In this document: one piece after another, positions 37,276-46,897 of the stretch
Layout of the letters: the number at the start of each line of letters is the position of its first letter
Numbering within the stretch: position 1 is the first letter of the stretch
NCBI GenBank assembly: GCA_963759115.1
Contig: CAVWXT010000001.1
Coordinates: 620,001-684,000, forward strand
Direction: 5' to 3'
Source: CAVWXT01 sp963759115
GTDB lineage: Bacteria > Planctomycetota > Planctomycetia > Pirellulales > Thermoguttaceae
Length of the DNA stretch: 64,000 nucleotides
The notes under the pieces: generated by a model
The model's input: the letters and a program-made list of their open reading frames with translations, nothing else
Told to the model about the DNA's origin: nothing
Database searches by the model: none
Program-made: the position numbers and the translations under genes

Positions 37276-38194
37276 TCAAGATCGACGACCGCCGAACTCA
37301 TCCGCGTGGAGCGACACAAATTTCCGGACGCTCATCGCCGGCCGGTCAGTCACCCGCTGCACGCCGTCCGCCAGTCGGTCATACCGACCGGCCCGGTTCA
37401 ACTCGGCCATCGTCACCAGATGCCGGGTCAGGTGCTCCGGCAACCCGGCCCTTTTCAGTTCCCGTTCCCAATCCTCGGGAGGGATGTCAGAGTACGTGAT
37501 CTCACGCTTGAGCGCATCCGAGTACCTCACGGGCGACCCCCTGCATGTCCTGCGACCGCGGACCGGTGAGTTCGTAAATCCGGCCCAGGTGTGGCCCAGG
37601 GTCGGCGAGGACGGCAGCCACAACCCGAGCGACATCAGCCGCGGCAACCGGATTCGTCTTGCCCCGCCCGAACGGCAGTTCGATGCGGCCTCGGTCGCGG
37701 ACGGTCGGACCGGTGAGGGGGAGGAAGAAGCCCTCCAGGAAGACCGTCGGCCGGATGGTGACGACCGGCAGCCCGGACCACGCGAGCGTCTGCTCGCTGA
37801 GCCAGTGCTGCCGCTGCTGAGGGCTGGGGGTAGTGTTCTGGATACTCATCTGGGAGACGGTCATCTGGGACATGTTGACCAGTACGTCGACCCCGACTTC
37901 CCGGGCGACCGCCGCCATCGTCACGGTCGCCTCCAGGTACCCGGGGGACACGGACATGCCGAAGTAGACTCGCCGACAGCCGCTGACGACCCGATAGACG
38001 TCGGCCGGTTCGAGCAGGTCTCCGACCACCACCTCGGCGCCAGCGGCCCGCAAGGCCGCCGCCCGGTCGTCCTCGCGGCGGACCATGGCGCGAACCGGAA
38101 GCCCGCGATCGAGGAGCAGCCCGGTCACGGTTCGCCCGACCGCCCCAAGCTGACCGGCCGCCCCGGTTACGAGGATCGGTCCGTTATCGGTCAT
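37276..38194 (-). CDS. NmrA/SDR-type NAD(P)-binding protein (one frameshift)
   Basis: About 305 aa. The N-terminal dinucleotide-binding motif is ILVTGAAGQLGAVGRTVTG; then RAMVRREDDRAAALRAAGAE, VVVGDLLEPADVYR and the substrate region with TIRPTVFLEGFF, as in the NmrA-like atypical SDR family. GGAGG lies eight bases before the ATG at 38194. An indel near 37530 moves the C-terminus (SDIPPEDWERELKRAGLPEH) to another frame. It may act as a redox sensor or reduce a quinone or small molecule. Flanking repeat copies suggest it moved as a unit. Confidence 0.75.
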
Positions 38195-38316
38195 GCAACG
38201 TCCCTCCGCTCGCCGAACAGGTATTCGACCGCCGAAGTGCCGCAAAACTCTACCGCATTTTCGCAGCCGAGTATGGCGTTGTCAATCTTGCTACGTCATA
38301 CTGAGGGCGAAAGGGG

Positions 38317-38346
38317 GGAAAAAGGGGATAAGACCAATATCTGCAT
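38317..38346. repeat. Half copy of the GGGGATAAG repeat
   Basis: Sequence 38317-38346 (core AAAAAGGGGATAAGACCAAT) matches the left half and loop of the palindrome at 37223-37250, in the same orientation, without the right arm. It lies between the NmrA-like gene and the Tat oxidoreductase promoter. Confidence 0.65.
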
Positions 38347-38415
38347 TTTTTCTTCTTGCCCCACCGTGCCGCCTTTCGACCCAACTCAAACCCAACCGAA
38401 TCAGGAGTCATTTTC

Positions 38416-39739
38416 ATGGACAAGCAGCAAGCGATCGAGCCTTCGCGCCGTGATTTTCTGAAAACCTCGATGACTGTGGCCACCGGAGCGATGGCCTTGG
38501 GGGGGCTGCAACTCGTTCAGAGCCCACGCCGCCGGAAGCGACGTCATCAAGATTGGCCTGGTCGGTTGCGGCGCTCGCGGGCCTGGAGCGGCACTCAACG
38601 CCATGAACGCCGATCCCGGCGTGCGACTCGTGGCCATGACCGACATCTTCGCCGATCGCGTCCATAACCGCCGCGGACTGCTGAAGAAGCAGAAGCCGAA
38701 CCAGGTCGAGGTGGATGACGCGCATTGTTTCTCCGGCCTCGACGGGTATCGGCACGTGATCGAGAGCGCCGACGTTGTGTTGATTGCCTGTTCGGCCAAG
38801 TACCACCCCATGTATCTCCGCGAGGCAGTGGAGGCGGGCAAGCACGTGTTTGTGGAAAAGCCCCATGCCATCGACCCGGTCGGCGTGCGGGAGGTTACGG
38901 CCGCCTGCGAATTGGCCAAACAGAAGAAGCTGAGCGTCATGTCCGGCCTGCACAGCCGATTCGAGCCTGGTTTTCAAGAGGCCATCAAACGCATCCACGA
39001 TGGGGCCATCGGTGAAATCGTGGCGGTCGAGGAGAACTTCCTTCGCGGACCGTACCAACTCTACCATCGCCAGCCCAAGCAGACCGAGATGGAGTATCAG
39101 TTCAGCAATCAATACCACTTTACGTGGCTCTCGGGCGACGACGTGACCCAATCGCTGGTACACAACGTCGACCGCGCTACCTGGATGCTGCGCGAGCAGA
39201 CGCCGATCAAAGCCCACGGCCTGGGAGGGCGATCCGCCAGTTTTGGCGAGGTGTACGGCGATGTGTTCGATCACCATTCGGTGGTTTACGAGTATGCCAA
39301 CGGCGTGCGCATGTATGCGCTGTGCCGAACGCAAAACGGCTGTTACAACGAATACAGCAGCGCTTACTTCGGCAGCAAGGGACGGTGTTACTTGACTCCA
39401 AACTTCCGTTATCGGATCGTTGGGGAGAACCCATGGAGTTATCAAGGCCCGATTGGCGATCCGCACGAGCTGGAACACGTGGCCCTGTTCGCGGCGATCC
39501 GCTCGGGCAAGCCGGTCAACGCGGGCGACTACATGGCCCGCAGCACGCTGATTGCCGTCATGGGTCAGTTGACGTGTTATAGCGGCACGGAACTGACTTG
39601 GGAGCAGGTTGAAAAATCCAACTTCTTCTTTGCCCCGAAGGTTGAAGACGTGCGTCTTGACATGGAAGCACCGGTGAAGCCGGATGAAAAGGGATGGTAT
39701 CCGGTGCCCATGCCGGGGATGACGGAGTTCAAGATATAG
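38416..39739 (+). CDS. Tat-exported Gfo/Idh/MocA oxidoreductase (one frameshift)
   Basis: About 440 aa. The N-terminus has a twin-arginine signal SRRDFLKTSMTVATGAMALG, so it is folded in the cytoplasm and exported with its cofactor. After an indel near 38525 the Rossmann motif IGLVGCGARGPGAAL appears, then VEKPHAIDPVGVRE (EKP motif) and a C-terminal domain with DVFDHHSVVYEYANGVRMYA. AGGAG lies ten bases before the ATG. Planctomycetes encode many such periplasmic enzymes for sugar turnover; the substrate is unknown. Confidence 0.85.
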
Positions 39740-39806
39740 CTGAGTTGACTGAATAATAATTTTGCCCCCTTTTTCACTCTTGGGAGGCGGCAAACGCCGA
39801 CAAGCA

Positions 39807-40634
39807 ATGAAAAAATTTGAACGGCTCTCGGTTCTGTACGTCAAACGGCTCATGCTGCCCAATTGGCGAGCTTTTGGCGATGACGTCGGCGATCAATGGG
39901 CCTCCCTACGCCTGTTCCTAGGGAGCTACGCCTATGAGAGACAGGGACGATCGCCGGACTATTCGTCGGTTGCGTGTGACGTGATACGAGAACTGGAATC
40001 GGAGCCCTTCGATGAAAGAACAGCCTCAACGGCGTGGTGCAAGTTCGAGCAAAAGCTGAACAAAAAGAACACCAACCCAGGCCTCAACCCGCTTTGCCCG
40101 AAGCACACCAAGTACCATTGGAAGGACGGCGTCGAGAAGACGATAAAAAAAGACTCAGCTGTCAAGTTAGCCTCCCAACTCGGTAAGCCAATCGTCGCTT
40201 GGGCACGTGATGCAACTGCGCGTGGCGACCTAAAAAACGTCCATGCAAAGCTGACGGAAATTAACGGCGTTGGCCCCAAGATCGCTTCGTTGTTTCTCCG
40301 CGATCTGGCAGTGTGGTATAAGTTGGTACCCACACAGGATCGGCAGTTACTTCAGCCGATCGACACTTGGGAGGCATTCGTCGCCAGCAAAATGGGCGGC
40401 GACGGGGTTCCTGAATCACGCCATGACAAGTGCGCTCGATATATCATGCGCCAGAGCCAGAACCCAGAACGTGCCAATCAGGGGATCTGGTATTTTTGTA
40501 CCCAAGTTGCGTTCTCATCGCGATACCTCGTAAGTCGAAGCCTTGCGGACCAAGCCTACTTTGATAGGCTCGTTCAGGATCACCTCGATCGGCTGAAGGC
40601 CGGCGCAGAGGCCGCAGACGCATTCAACGAATGA
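39807..40634 (+). CDS. HhH DNA-glycosylase-like protein
   Basis: A 275-aa protein beginning MKKFERLSVLYVKRLMLPNW. A helix-hairpin-helix with the consensus GVGPKIA occurs as LTEINGVGPKIASLFLRDLA around residues 150-170, and an acidic residue some 20 residues later (VPTQDRQLLQPIDTW) is placed like the catalytic Asp of HhH-GPD base-excision glycosylases. The usual iron-sulphur Cys cluster is missing. The AT content and codon use differ from neighbours, and TTTTGCCCCC motifs in opposite orientation flank the gene, suggesting acquisition. Activity is an inference. Confidence 0.5.
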   Translation: MKKFERLSVLYVKRLMLPNWRAFGDDVGDQWASLRLFLGSYAYERQGRSPDYSSVACDVIRELESEPFDERTASTAWCKFEQKLNKKNTNPGLNPLCPKHTKYHWKDGVEKTIKKDSAVKLASQLGKPIVAWARDATARGDLKNVHAKLTEINGVGPKIASLFLRDLAVWYKLVPTQDRQLLQPIDTWEAFVASKMGGDGVPESRHDKCARYIMRQSQNPERANQGIWYFCTQVAFSSRYLVSRSLADQAYFDRLVQDHLDRLKAGAEAADAFNE

Positions 40635-40749
40635 GAAGAAATATGCGCTATCGCAGAGTTCCGAGGACAAATGGATTGGAAAAGATGCGATCGGGGGCAA
40701 AAACGTGTCAGGATCCGTTTTGCTAACTTTCGTCACCCGTTTACTCGGT

Positions 40750-41706
40750 CTACTTGAGATACGCACGATAGAGTTCCAACGCCCGATCGTCGCTGATGTC
40801 CTTGCCGATCACCAGCCGGGCGGCGGCTGATGCCGATTGTCCTTCCTTGAGGTCGCGGCCATAGAGCGAGAGATAGACTGAGTGATGCCCTTCCGTGCCG
40901 TAGGGCATCGAGACGGCGAAGCAGTCGTCGGGCCGCGACATCAGCACGGCACAAAGTCCGCTCTTGGCGTCGCGTCGCAAAGCCAGCGGAGCAGCCAGGC
41001 GGGGCATCATCTGCCACGTTACGGGATTCGGTGGACGGCTCCACCGACCGTCGCCGAAAATGGCCGCCGCCGCATCGTCGCGTGGAAAGGTCTGCCAATC
41101 GCCGCCCGCCTTGACGGCTTCCATGAATCGACCGGCGCCGTTTGCCGAGCCCGGTTGCTCGACGCAGGCCAGCGATACGGGGAATCCATTGAAGTAGGAG
41201 GCAAGGAACAACTCGAATCGCCGCAGGTCGCGTTGCGGCTTGACAGTCAGTTCAAGATCCAACGTGTCGGCGGCCGTCCAGCGATAGACGCCCGTCATCT
41301 CCAGCGGATGCTCGTTGTCCGGCGACCAATGCACTTTTGCGGCGCCGTCGGCCAACAATTCCAACTTGCTCGCCCAGTCCCACGCTGCCGTTCCGAAACG
41401 CGCATCGGAGGTCAGCATGCGATACGGCGAGAGAATGCCGAACTGGCCGGCCATCTGCACACCCGACGCGACATGCACGACGGGCCGCAATCCCAGCGAC
41501 TTGCCCCCCTCACCGAGCGCGCCCCGGAGAACGCCGGTATCGAAATGCAACTCGCTTGCCCCGCGCGTGAACGCAAGCCTGGACGATGGATGGTCCTCTG
41601 CCCAAGCGTATCGGCCGCTGAGGGCCGGCCAGATCGCGGCCATGGCGGCGCCGCCAAGGAGCTCGCGTCGAGAAATCGTCGGCTCTTTCCGGTCTGGCGT
41701 GCTCAT
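40750..41706 (-). CDS. Tat-exported hypothetical protein
   Basis: A 318-aa intact protein. The twin-arginine signal is SRRELLGGAAMAAIWPALSG, followed by a cleavage region near YAWAEDH. The mature part is beta-rich, with LRRFELFLASYFNGFPVSLA and LALRRDAKSGLCAVLMSRPD, typical of planctomycete carbohydrate-associated exported proteins. No catalytic signature recognised. It is transcribed away from the portal gene; the intergenic stretch upstream is 634 bases. Confidence 0.65.
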   Translation of the reverse strand: MSTPDRKEPTISRRELLGGAAMAAIWPALSGRYAWAEDHPSSRLAFTRGASELHFDTGVLRGALGEGGKSLGLRPVVHVASGVQMAGQFGILSPYRMLTSDARFGTAAWDWASKLELLADGAAKVHWSPDNEHPLEMTGVYRWTAADTLDLELTVKPQRDLRRFELFLASYFNGFPVSLACVEQPGSANGAGRFMEAVKAGGDWQTFPRDDAAAAIFGDGRWSRPPNPVTWQMMPRLAAPLALRRDAKSGLCAVLMSRPDDCFAVSMPYGTEGHHSVYLSLYGRDLKEGQSASAAARLVIGKDISDDRALELYRAYLK

Positions 41707-42340
41707 CGCATTGATCCTATTTTGGTGGACAGGGCATGGCAGATCCGACGGCAGTTTGCAGTCGTTCAACCGCCAACGCTCCCCGGAAAAACGGGGCAAA
41801 CTTTACGAGCGCGATTATCGAATGTTCGTGCGAGGAGTACAAGGGGTGCGCAGCGGGGCTCAGAGCGATTATGCCCTGGTGTTCCGATGCGCAACTGGCG
41901 CATGGATTTCCATGGGCGAGATGAGGTGGGAAACGGCCGAGCAAGTTCCCGTGTCAGGAATCGTTCGTTCGATTGAACTGTGTCGGAAACCCGCCGCTGG
42001 CCGCCGCGTTTCACCGTCCGCACTTGGCAGGGCAGCCACACTCCACGAGTGAATGAGGACTGCGAGTGGCACAAAAACTTCTCTTGAAACCGCCGCCGCG
42101 CCGTGCTACGTTGTTCAGGCGTACACGCTTTCTTTAGGGTGCGTGCCACGCACCAATCTCGCCGCCGCACCGGCCCCGTCTGGTAGTTCGCAGTCTGCGC
42201 ATCGTGCGCCGCAGCGATGGCTCTCTGCGTACCAGTTGCCATGTCAATAACATGCCCCAAAGAACTTCCGCAACCGTTCACGGGACGGTCTGCACGACTC
42301 CTGAACCCTGAACCCTGAACCCTTGGCCCGGAGCTTTCCC
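41707..42340. other. Long intergenic stretch, no gene seen
   Basis: Divergent promoters of the Tat-exported gene and the portal gene should lie here. I find no convincing ORF, RNA or motif except a GGTGCGTGCCACGCACC near-palindrome at 42138-42154 and three tandem copies of the seven-base unit CTGAACC at about 42299-42322, just before the portal gene. Confidence 0.5.
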
Positions 42341-43774
42341 ATGTCCACCATCAACCATACCGACCGTCCCACCGATGACCAACCGGCCGCGCCGGCAATC
42401 GATCCTCGTCTGCGATATCTCGAACGACGCCTGATCGAGGCCTTCGACGAACTGTGGGACAACTTTGTCGATCCGGCCGAAGCGGTGGCCGACGTCGACG
42501 GCGCCCCGTGGAACCGCCTCGGCGGCGGCCTGCTGGTGGGCGGCCAGGCGGCCGGCATCCCTTTCGCCGACGACCAGCAACTCGCCCAAATCCGCGACCA
42601 GTGCCGCGCGCTGGCGGTCTCCAACGAGTTCGCCATCAACGGCCACGAAAACCGCATCAGCTACATCGTCGGCAGCGGCCACACGTATCGGGCCGTGGCC
42701 GGCAGGGGCCGTGAGACGGCCGAACCGCTGGTCGGCGAAGTGCAGGCCGTCCTGGACGACTTCATCCGCATGAACCGCTGGCACCAGCGGCAGCAGGAAA
42801 TCGTCCGCCGCAAGGACCGCGACGGCGAGTGCTTCGTGCGGCTGTTTGCCCTGCCGGACGGGACCACGCGGGTGCGGTTCGTCGAGCCGGCCCAAATCGC
42901 CACGCCCCGCGACCGATTGGCCGATCCTTCGGCCAGCTTCGGCGTTCAGACCGATCCGAACGACGTGGAGACCGTGCTGGGCTACTGGATCGACGGCCGG
43001 CTCGTGGATGCGGCCGAGATCCAGCATCGCAAGGCAAACGTCGATGGGAACGTCAAACGGGGGCTGCCGTTGTTCTACCCCGTGCGCAAGAATCTCCGCC
43101 GGGCGGAAAAACTGCTCCGCAACATGAGCATCGTCGCGGAAATCCAATCGGCCATCGCCGTGATCCGCAAACATCGCGCCGCCACGGCCGCCGGGTTGGA
43201 ACAGTTCGTGGCGGCTCAGGCCGACCTGACCGTGGCCAGCCAGGCCACCGGACGCACCAGCCACTTCCGCCGCTACGCGCCCGGTACGATCCTCGACGCC
43301 GTGGCCGGCACGGAGTACGAGTTCCCCGCCGCCGGCATCGACGCCGGCCGCTACGTGGCTGTGTTGCAGGCCGAGTTGCGGGCGATCGCCAGCCGCCTGG
43401 TCATGCCCGAGTTCATGCTCACCAGCGACGCCAGCAACGCCAACTATTCGTCGACGATGGTGGCGGAAGGTCCGGCGGTCAAAATGTTCGATCGGCTCCA
43501 GCACGACATGCTCGAAGACGATCTGGAACTGCTGTGGCGCGTGGTGCGTCATGCGGCGGAGTCCGGCCATCTGCCGGCTGAAGCCCTCGGCGCGGTGGAG
43601 ATCCGCGGCATTCCGCCCACGCTGGCCGTCCGCGATCGCCTCAAAGACGCCCAGGCCGATCAGATCCTGTTGCGCAACGGGGCGATGTCGGTGCAGACGA
43701 TGGCCATGCGGCACGGGCTCGACCCGGAGCAGGAGCAGCAGTTGATCCGGCGGCAGGAAACGGCCAAATTGTAG
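42341..43774 (+). CDS. Orphan phage portal protein (lambda B-like)
   Basis: A 477-aa intact protein with the lambda-type portal layout: FAINGHENRISYIVGSGHTY near the N-terminus, QRQQEIVRRKDRDGECFVRL, VRFVEPAQI, then PVRKNLRRAEKLLRNMSIVA and the conserved C-terminal MLTSDASNANYSSTMVAEGP. In phages it forms the dodecameric ring for DNA packaging. Here no terminase, capsid, protease or tail gene is adjacent; neighbours are ordinary metabolic genes. It is undamaged in a window full of frameshifts. GGAG lies a few bases upstream. Confidence 0.85.
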   Translation: MSTINHTDRPTDDQPAAPAIDPRLRYLERRLIEAFDELWDNFVDPAEAVADVDGAPWNRLGGGLLVGGQAAGIPFADDQQLAQIRDQCRALAVSNEFAINGHENRISYIVGSGHTYRAVAGRGRETAEPLVGEVQAVLDDFIRMNRWHQRQQEIVRRKDRDGECFVRLFALPDGTTRVRFVEPAQIATPRDRLADPSASFGVQTDPNDVETVLGYWIDGRLVDAAEIQHRKANVDGNVKRGLPLFYPVRKNLRRAEKLLRNMSIVAEIQSAIAVIRKHRAATAAGLEQFVAAQADLTVASQATGRTSHFRRYAPGTILDAVAGTEYEFPAAGIDAGRYVAVLQAELRAIASRLVMPEFMLTSDASNANYSSTMVAEGPAVKMFDRLQHDMLEDDLELLWRVVRHAAESGHLPAEALGAVEIRGIPPTLAVRDRLKDAQADQILLRNGAMSVQTMAMRHGLDPEQEQQLIRRQETAKL

Positions 43775-43857
43775 AAGCGGCACCTGCCGCTTCAGACTTG
43801 TTGCAAGAACGCCGACTCGTACCCAGATAACGCGGCAGGATACCGCGTCTACATCGA

Positions 43858-44859
43858 TTACTCGCCGATCTTCACGACCACGCGGCCCGTAACGCGGCCG
43901 TTGAGAATGTCGTCGACGTGCCTCGGCAGGTCAGCCAGGTCGATGAATTGGGCCATCGACTCCAGTTGGGACGGTTTCCACGCCGCGGCCAGCCGCTGCC
44001 AGATTTCGTGGCGCAGCGACGGATCGGGCCAGGCCGCGTCGATGCCGACCAGGGCAATGGCACGGAGAATGAACGGGAAGACGGTGATGGGCAGTTCGTT
44101 GCTGGCGGCCAGCCCGCAAGCGGCCACGCAGCCGCTGTGCCGGGTGCTGCGAAGGATGGTGGAGAGGATGTTGCCGCCCACCGTGTCTACTCCGCCCGCC
44201 CAGTGGGCCGATAGGAGCGGCTTGCCGCTGCGGTCGTCGACTTGCTCGCGTGAAAGGATGCGGGCTGCCCCGAGATTCCGCAGATAGTCACCAGCCGCGG
44301 TCTTGCCGGTGACGGCCGCCACTTGATAACCCAGCGAGGCCAGGATCGACACGGCCATGCTGCCCACGCCGCCGCTGGCGCCGGTAACCACCACCTCGCC
44401 CCGGTCGGGCAGAACCTGATGCTTTTGCAGGGCATCGACACACAGGCCCGCGGTGAAGCCGGCCGTGCCGAGGATCATGCTCTCGCGGAGCGTCAGTCCG
44501 GCGGGCAGCGGCACGATCCATTGCCAGGGCACGCGAATGTACTGGGCATAGCCGCCCCAGCGGTTGGCGCCCATGTCGAAGCCGGTGACGATCGCCGGGT
44601 CGCCCTCGCCAAACTGCGGCACGCTGCTGGCGGCGACCACGCCCGCCGCATCGACGCCGGGCACGTGGGGGAAAACCTTGTTGACGCCCGGATTGCCGGT
44701 CGCTGCCAGTGCGTCCTTGTAGTTCAACGACGAATAGGCCACTCGCACCAGCACGTCGCCGGCCGGCAGCTCTTCGAGCGGCCGCCGGATGATCTGTGCG
44801 GCGATTTGTCCGCCGGCGTCCTTGCTGACCAGGTAGCACTCAAACGTTTTGGAGATCAT
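43858..44859 (-). CDS. Acrylyl-CoA reductase/quinone oxidoreductase, YhdH/AcuI type
   Basis: A 333-aa intact medium-chain reductase. Features in order: VAYSSLNYKDALAATG (hallmark of the YhdH family), FPHVPGVDAAGVV, GANRWGGYAQYIRVP, the nucleotide-binding VVTGASGGVGSMAVSILASL and the C-terminal HVDDILNGRVTGRVVVKIGE. There are no zinc ligands. AcuI members reduce toxic acryloyl-CoA with NADPH; the sequence alone cannot separate this from quinone reduction. It is a single gene. Confidence 0.85.
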   Translation of the reverse strand: MISKTFECYLVSKDAGGQIAAQIIRRPLEELPAGDVLVRVAYSSLNYKDALAATGNPGVNKVFPHVPGVDAAGVVAASSVPQFGEGDPAIVTGFDMGANRWGGYAQYIRVPWQWIVPLPAGLTLRESMILGTAGFTAGLCVDALQKHQVLPDRGEVVVTGASGGVGSMAVSILASLGYQVAAVTGKTAAGDYLRNLGAARILSREQVDDRSGKPLLSAHWAGGVDTVGGNILSTILRSTRHSGCVAACGLAASNELPITVFPFILRAIALVGIDAAWPDPSLRHEIWQRLAAAWKPSQLESMAQFIDLADLPRHVDDILNGRVTGRVVVKIGE

Positions 44860-44994
44860 GCGATGAGCGGCGGTTTGGAGCGTTTCTTCGCCCGCGGCTA
44901 ATCATAACAGAGGCCGTGGCCGGGGAAAAGTCACCGCCTGCGTTGTGGCGCGGCACGATTTCTTGGCACTGATGATGAGGGCCAAAGGCCCTGC

Positions 44995-45155
44995 GGTTCA
45001 CCCAGCCCAGGGCAACGCCCTGGGGAAACTGGCCCAATCGAACCCGTTTTGTCGGCCCAACGGGCCAATCGTTCGTCGAGTGATTGGCCCGTTGGGCCGA
45101 AGGATGGGCAAGAGCGCCTCCGTTCCCCAGGGCGTTGCCCTGGGCTGGGTGAACC
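44995..45155. repeat. Large palindromic repeat with perfect 31-bp arms
   Basis: Arms 44995-45025 and 45125-45155 (starting GGTTCACCCAGCCCAGGGC) are perfect inverted copies of 31 bases. Inside each arm CCAGGGCAACGCCCTGG forms its own hairpin. A third inner pair (GGCCCAACGGGCCAATC and its complement) lies between them. No gene is present in 44860-45390. Confidence 0.8.
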
Positions 45156-45271
45156 GAGCCCCTTCGGGGCAAACAGAGCCCCGTAGGGTCCACTGTGGAC
45201 CGTGCATGGTGGCCGTGACGCCATCCGTGGTCCGCGTGGCGGACCCTACTCGCTTCTGTGGGTCTTGGCAA

Positions 45272-45349
45272 GGGTGGCACGCCCTGAGCGTAGCGAAGGG
45301 CGTGGCCTTCGAGCCAATCACGCCCTTAGTTCCTCAGGGCGTGCCACCC
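45272..45349. repeat. Perfect 17-bp inverted repeat
   Basis: GGGTGGCACGCCCTGAG at 45272-45288 and its exact complement at 45333-45349 form a stem. It directly follows a degraded copy of the GTAGGGTCC type repeat (about 45182-45250), which resembles the element inside the fadJ-like gene. Confidence 0.7.
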
Positions 45350-45390
45350 AACGCCGGCATGCTGAAGCATACCCTACATGCCTCGTGCCC

Positions 45391-46872
45391 TTACGCAAAG
45401 ACCTCGGTTCCCTTCATGGCCGGCTCGGGGAAGTCGCGGCCGCAAACGAAACAGGCCGGCCGATCGCGCGGGGCCAGCCGCCCGCACTTTGGACACGGCA
45501 GCCGTCCGGGCCAGGCGCGATGGGCCAGGTAGCCGAAATAGGCTGGCAGGCCGAACAACAACACGAACACGGTCCACGCCGCGGTCCACGGCAGGCCGTA
45601 CTTGCGGTTGCGGAGAAAACAGAGCACGGCCAGCACGGTGCTGACGATCGACGTGATCGCCAGGGCCGGCCACATCCTGCGAAGAACCTCGTCCAGGGCG
45701 GCCCAGGTACTCTGACACTTGGTAATGCCGTCTGACTTCCCAGACTTTGCCGAGGCACATCGCGACGATTGAACCGGGAGAGGGCAGACACAGGCTGAAG
45801 CCCACCGTCTCCTCGATTCTCTCCCTCGTGGTTGACCTGGAACGCGGCGGCAGCTCGACGTGCTCTCGCCGGACGATCTTGCCCGTGGTGTCGATCCAGA
45901 AGAAGTCCTCTTTGCCAAAGGTCTCTATCAGAATCGTGTCTTCCAGGGGTTCGTACAGTTTGAACGAGTTGCTGCGGAGTTCTGCGGGAACTGGATAGGC
46001 CGCGATTTCCTTGCCCGCGGGGTTCAGGATGACAACCCGATCCGGCGTGCGAAGCACGATTGTCGGCAGGAACGGCGATTTGTCTGGGGGGCGGTTCGCG
46101 GCCGGTCGCTCCCTGGCGCCCAAGGCGACCGAGGCTATAGTGGCATCCTTCCAAAAGACCTTGGCCGTTCCCGGTGCCCCTGCGCCGGGCCCGCGGCGAA
46201 ACGCCTGCTGACATCGATCGCGATCAGACCATCGTCGGCCAGAAGGAACGGACAGGCCCGATCGCCCGCGGTCTCCATATCGGCCTCGTCGCCGCGCGAG
46301 GCGGAATAGGGCATGAAATGGATTGCCTGTCTATACATGATCTTGCGGCCGTTGACCGGAAACTGCTCTTGCGAAAGCGGCTGGTCGAGCTGAAAACTGT
46401 TGCGTCCGAAATAGCCGATCCTTTGCTTTGTCTCGCGGTCATAGCCCACGATGTACGCTCGGCCGTCGAGTTTGCCATCGTGGACGAGATACCAGCGTTC
46501 AGAGTCGCTGTTGATGTCGAGTCGCTGGATCCGGCTCGACCAGGGCAAGTCACCAGACCACTTCTGCCACTGCTGGTCTACCGGCGGGGAAAGGCCCGTC
46601 TCCTGCATTACGTCGTCACTCGTCACCTTGATCGGTTTGCCATCCAAGGTACGGTACGTGTGGCCGTGCTTGGAAGAGTACGACCGGATGACCAGCTTCC
46701 CCCCGCGGAGAACGCTTGGTTCCTCCCACTCGTTGACAACGTCGCGAGGAAAGAAGATCTCGACGGTGAGCGTAAAGCCCAACAGCAGCGCCAGGCCCCA
46801 CACCACGCCGGCGCCAATCGCCAGGATGATCCCCAGCCCCAGCGATGCAAGTCGTTCGCATTGTATTTTCAT
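45391..46872 (-). CDS. Membrane protein with C-terminal zinc ribbon in the ABC operon (frameshifted)
   Basis: About 490 aa after correction of indels near 46180 and 45720. There is an N-terminal membrane helix (LGIILAIGAGVVWGLALLLG), a long soluble part with beta-propeller-like features (RIGYFGRNSFQLDQPLSQEQ; PTIVLRTPDRVVILNPAGKE), two C-terminal membrane helices, and a zinc ribbon CPKCG...CFVCGRDFP before the end. It follows the ABC permease gene with a 25-base gap, so it is the last gene of the GntR-ABC operon. It is probably an accessory or sensor component of that transporter. Confidence 0.6.
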
Positions 46873-46897
46873 GATGAGATTCCCGCCGGGAAGACAC

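Noticed and set aside
42299..42322. Tandem CTGAACC units before the portal gene as a regulatory site
   Set aside because: A simple short tandem repeat of low information; a similar AAGACCC run occurs at 49203-49244, so I treat both as slippage products.
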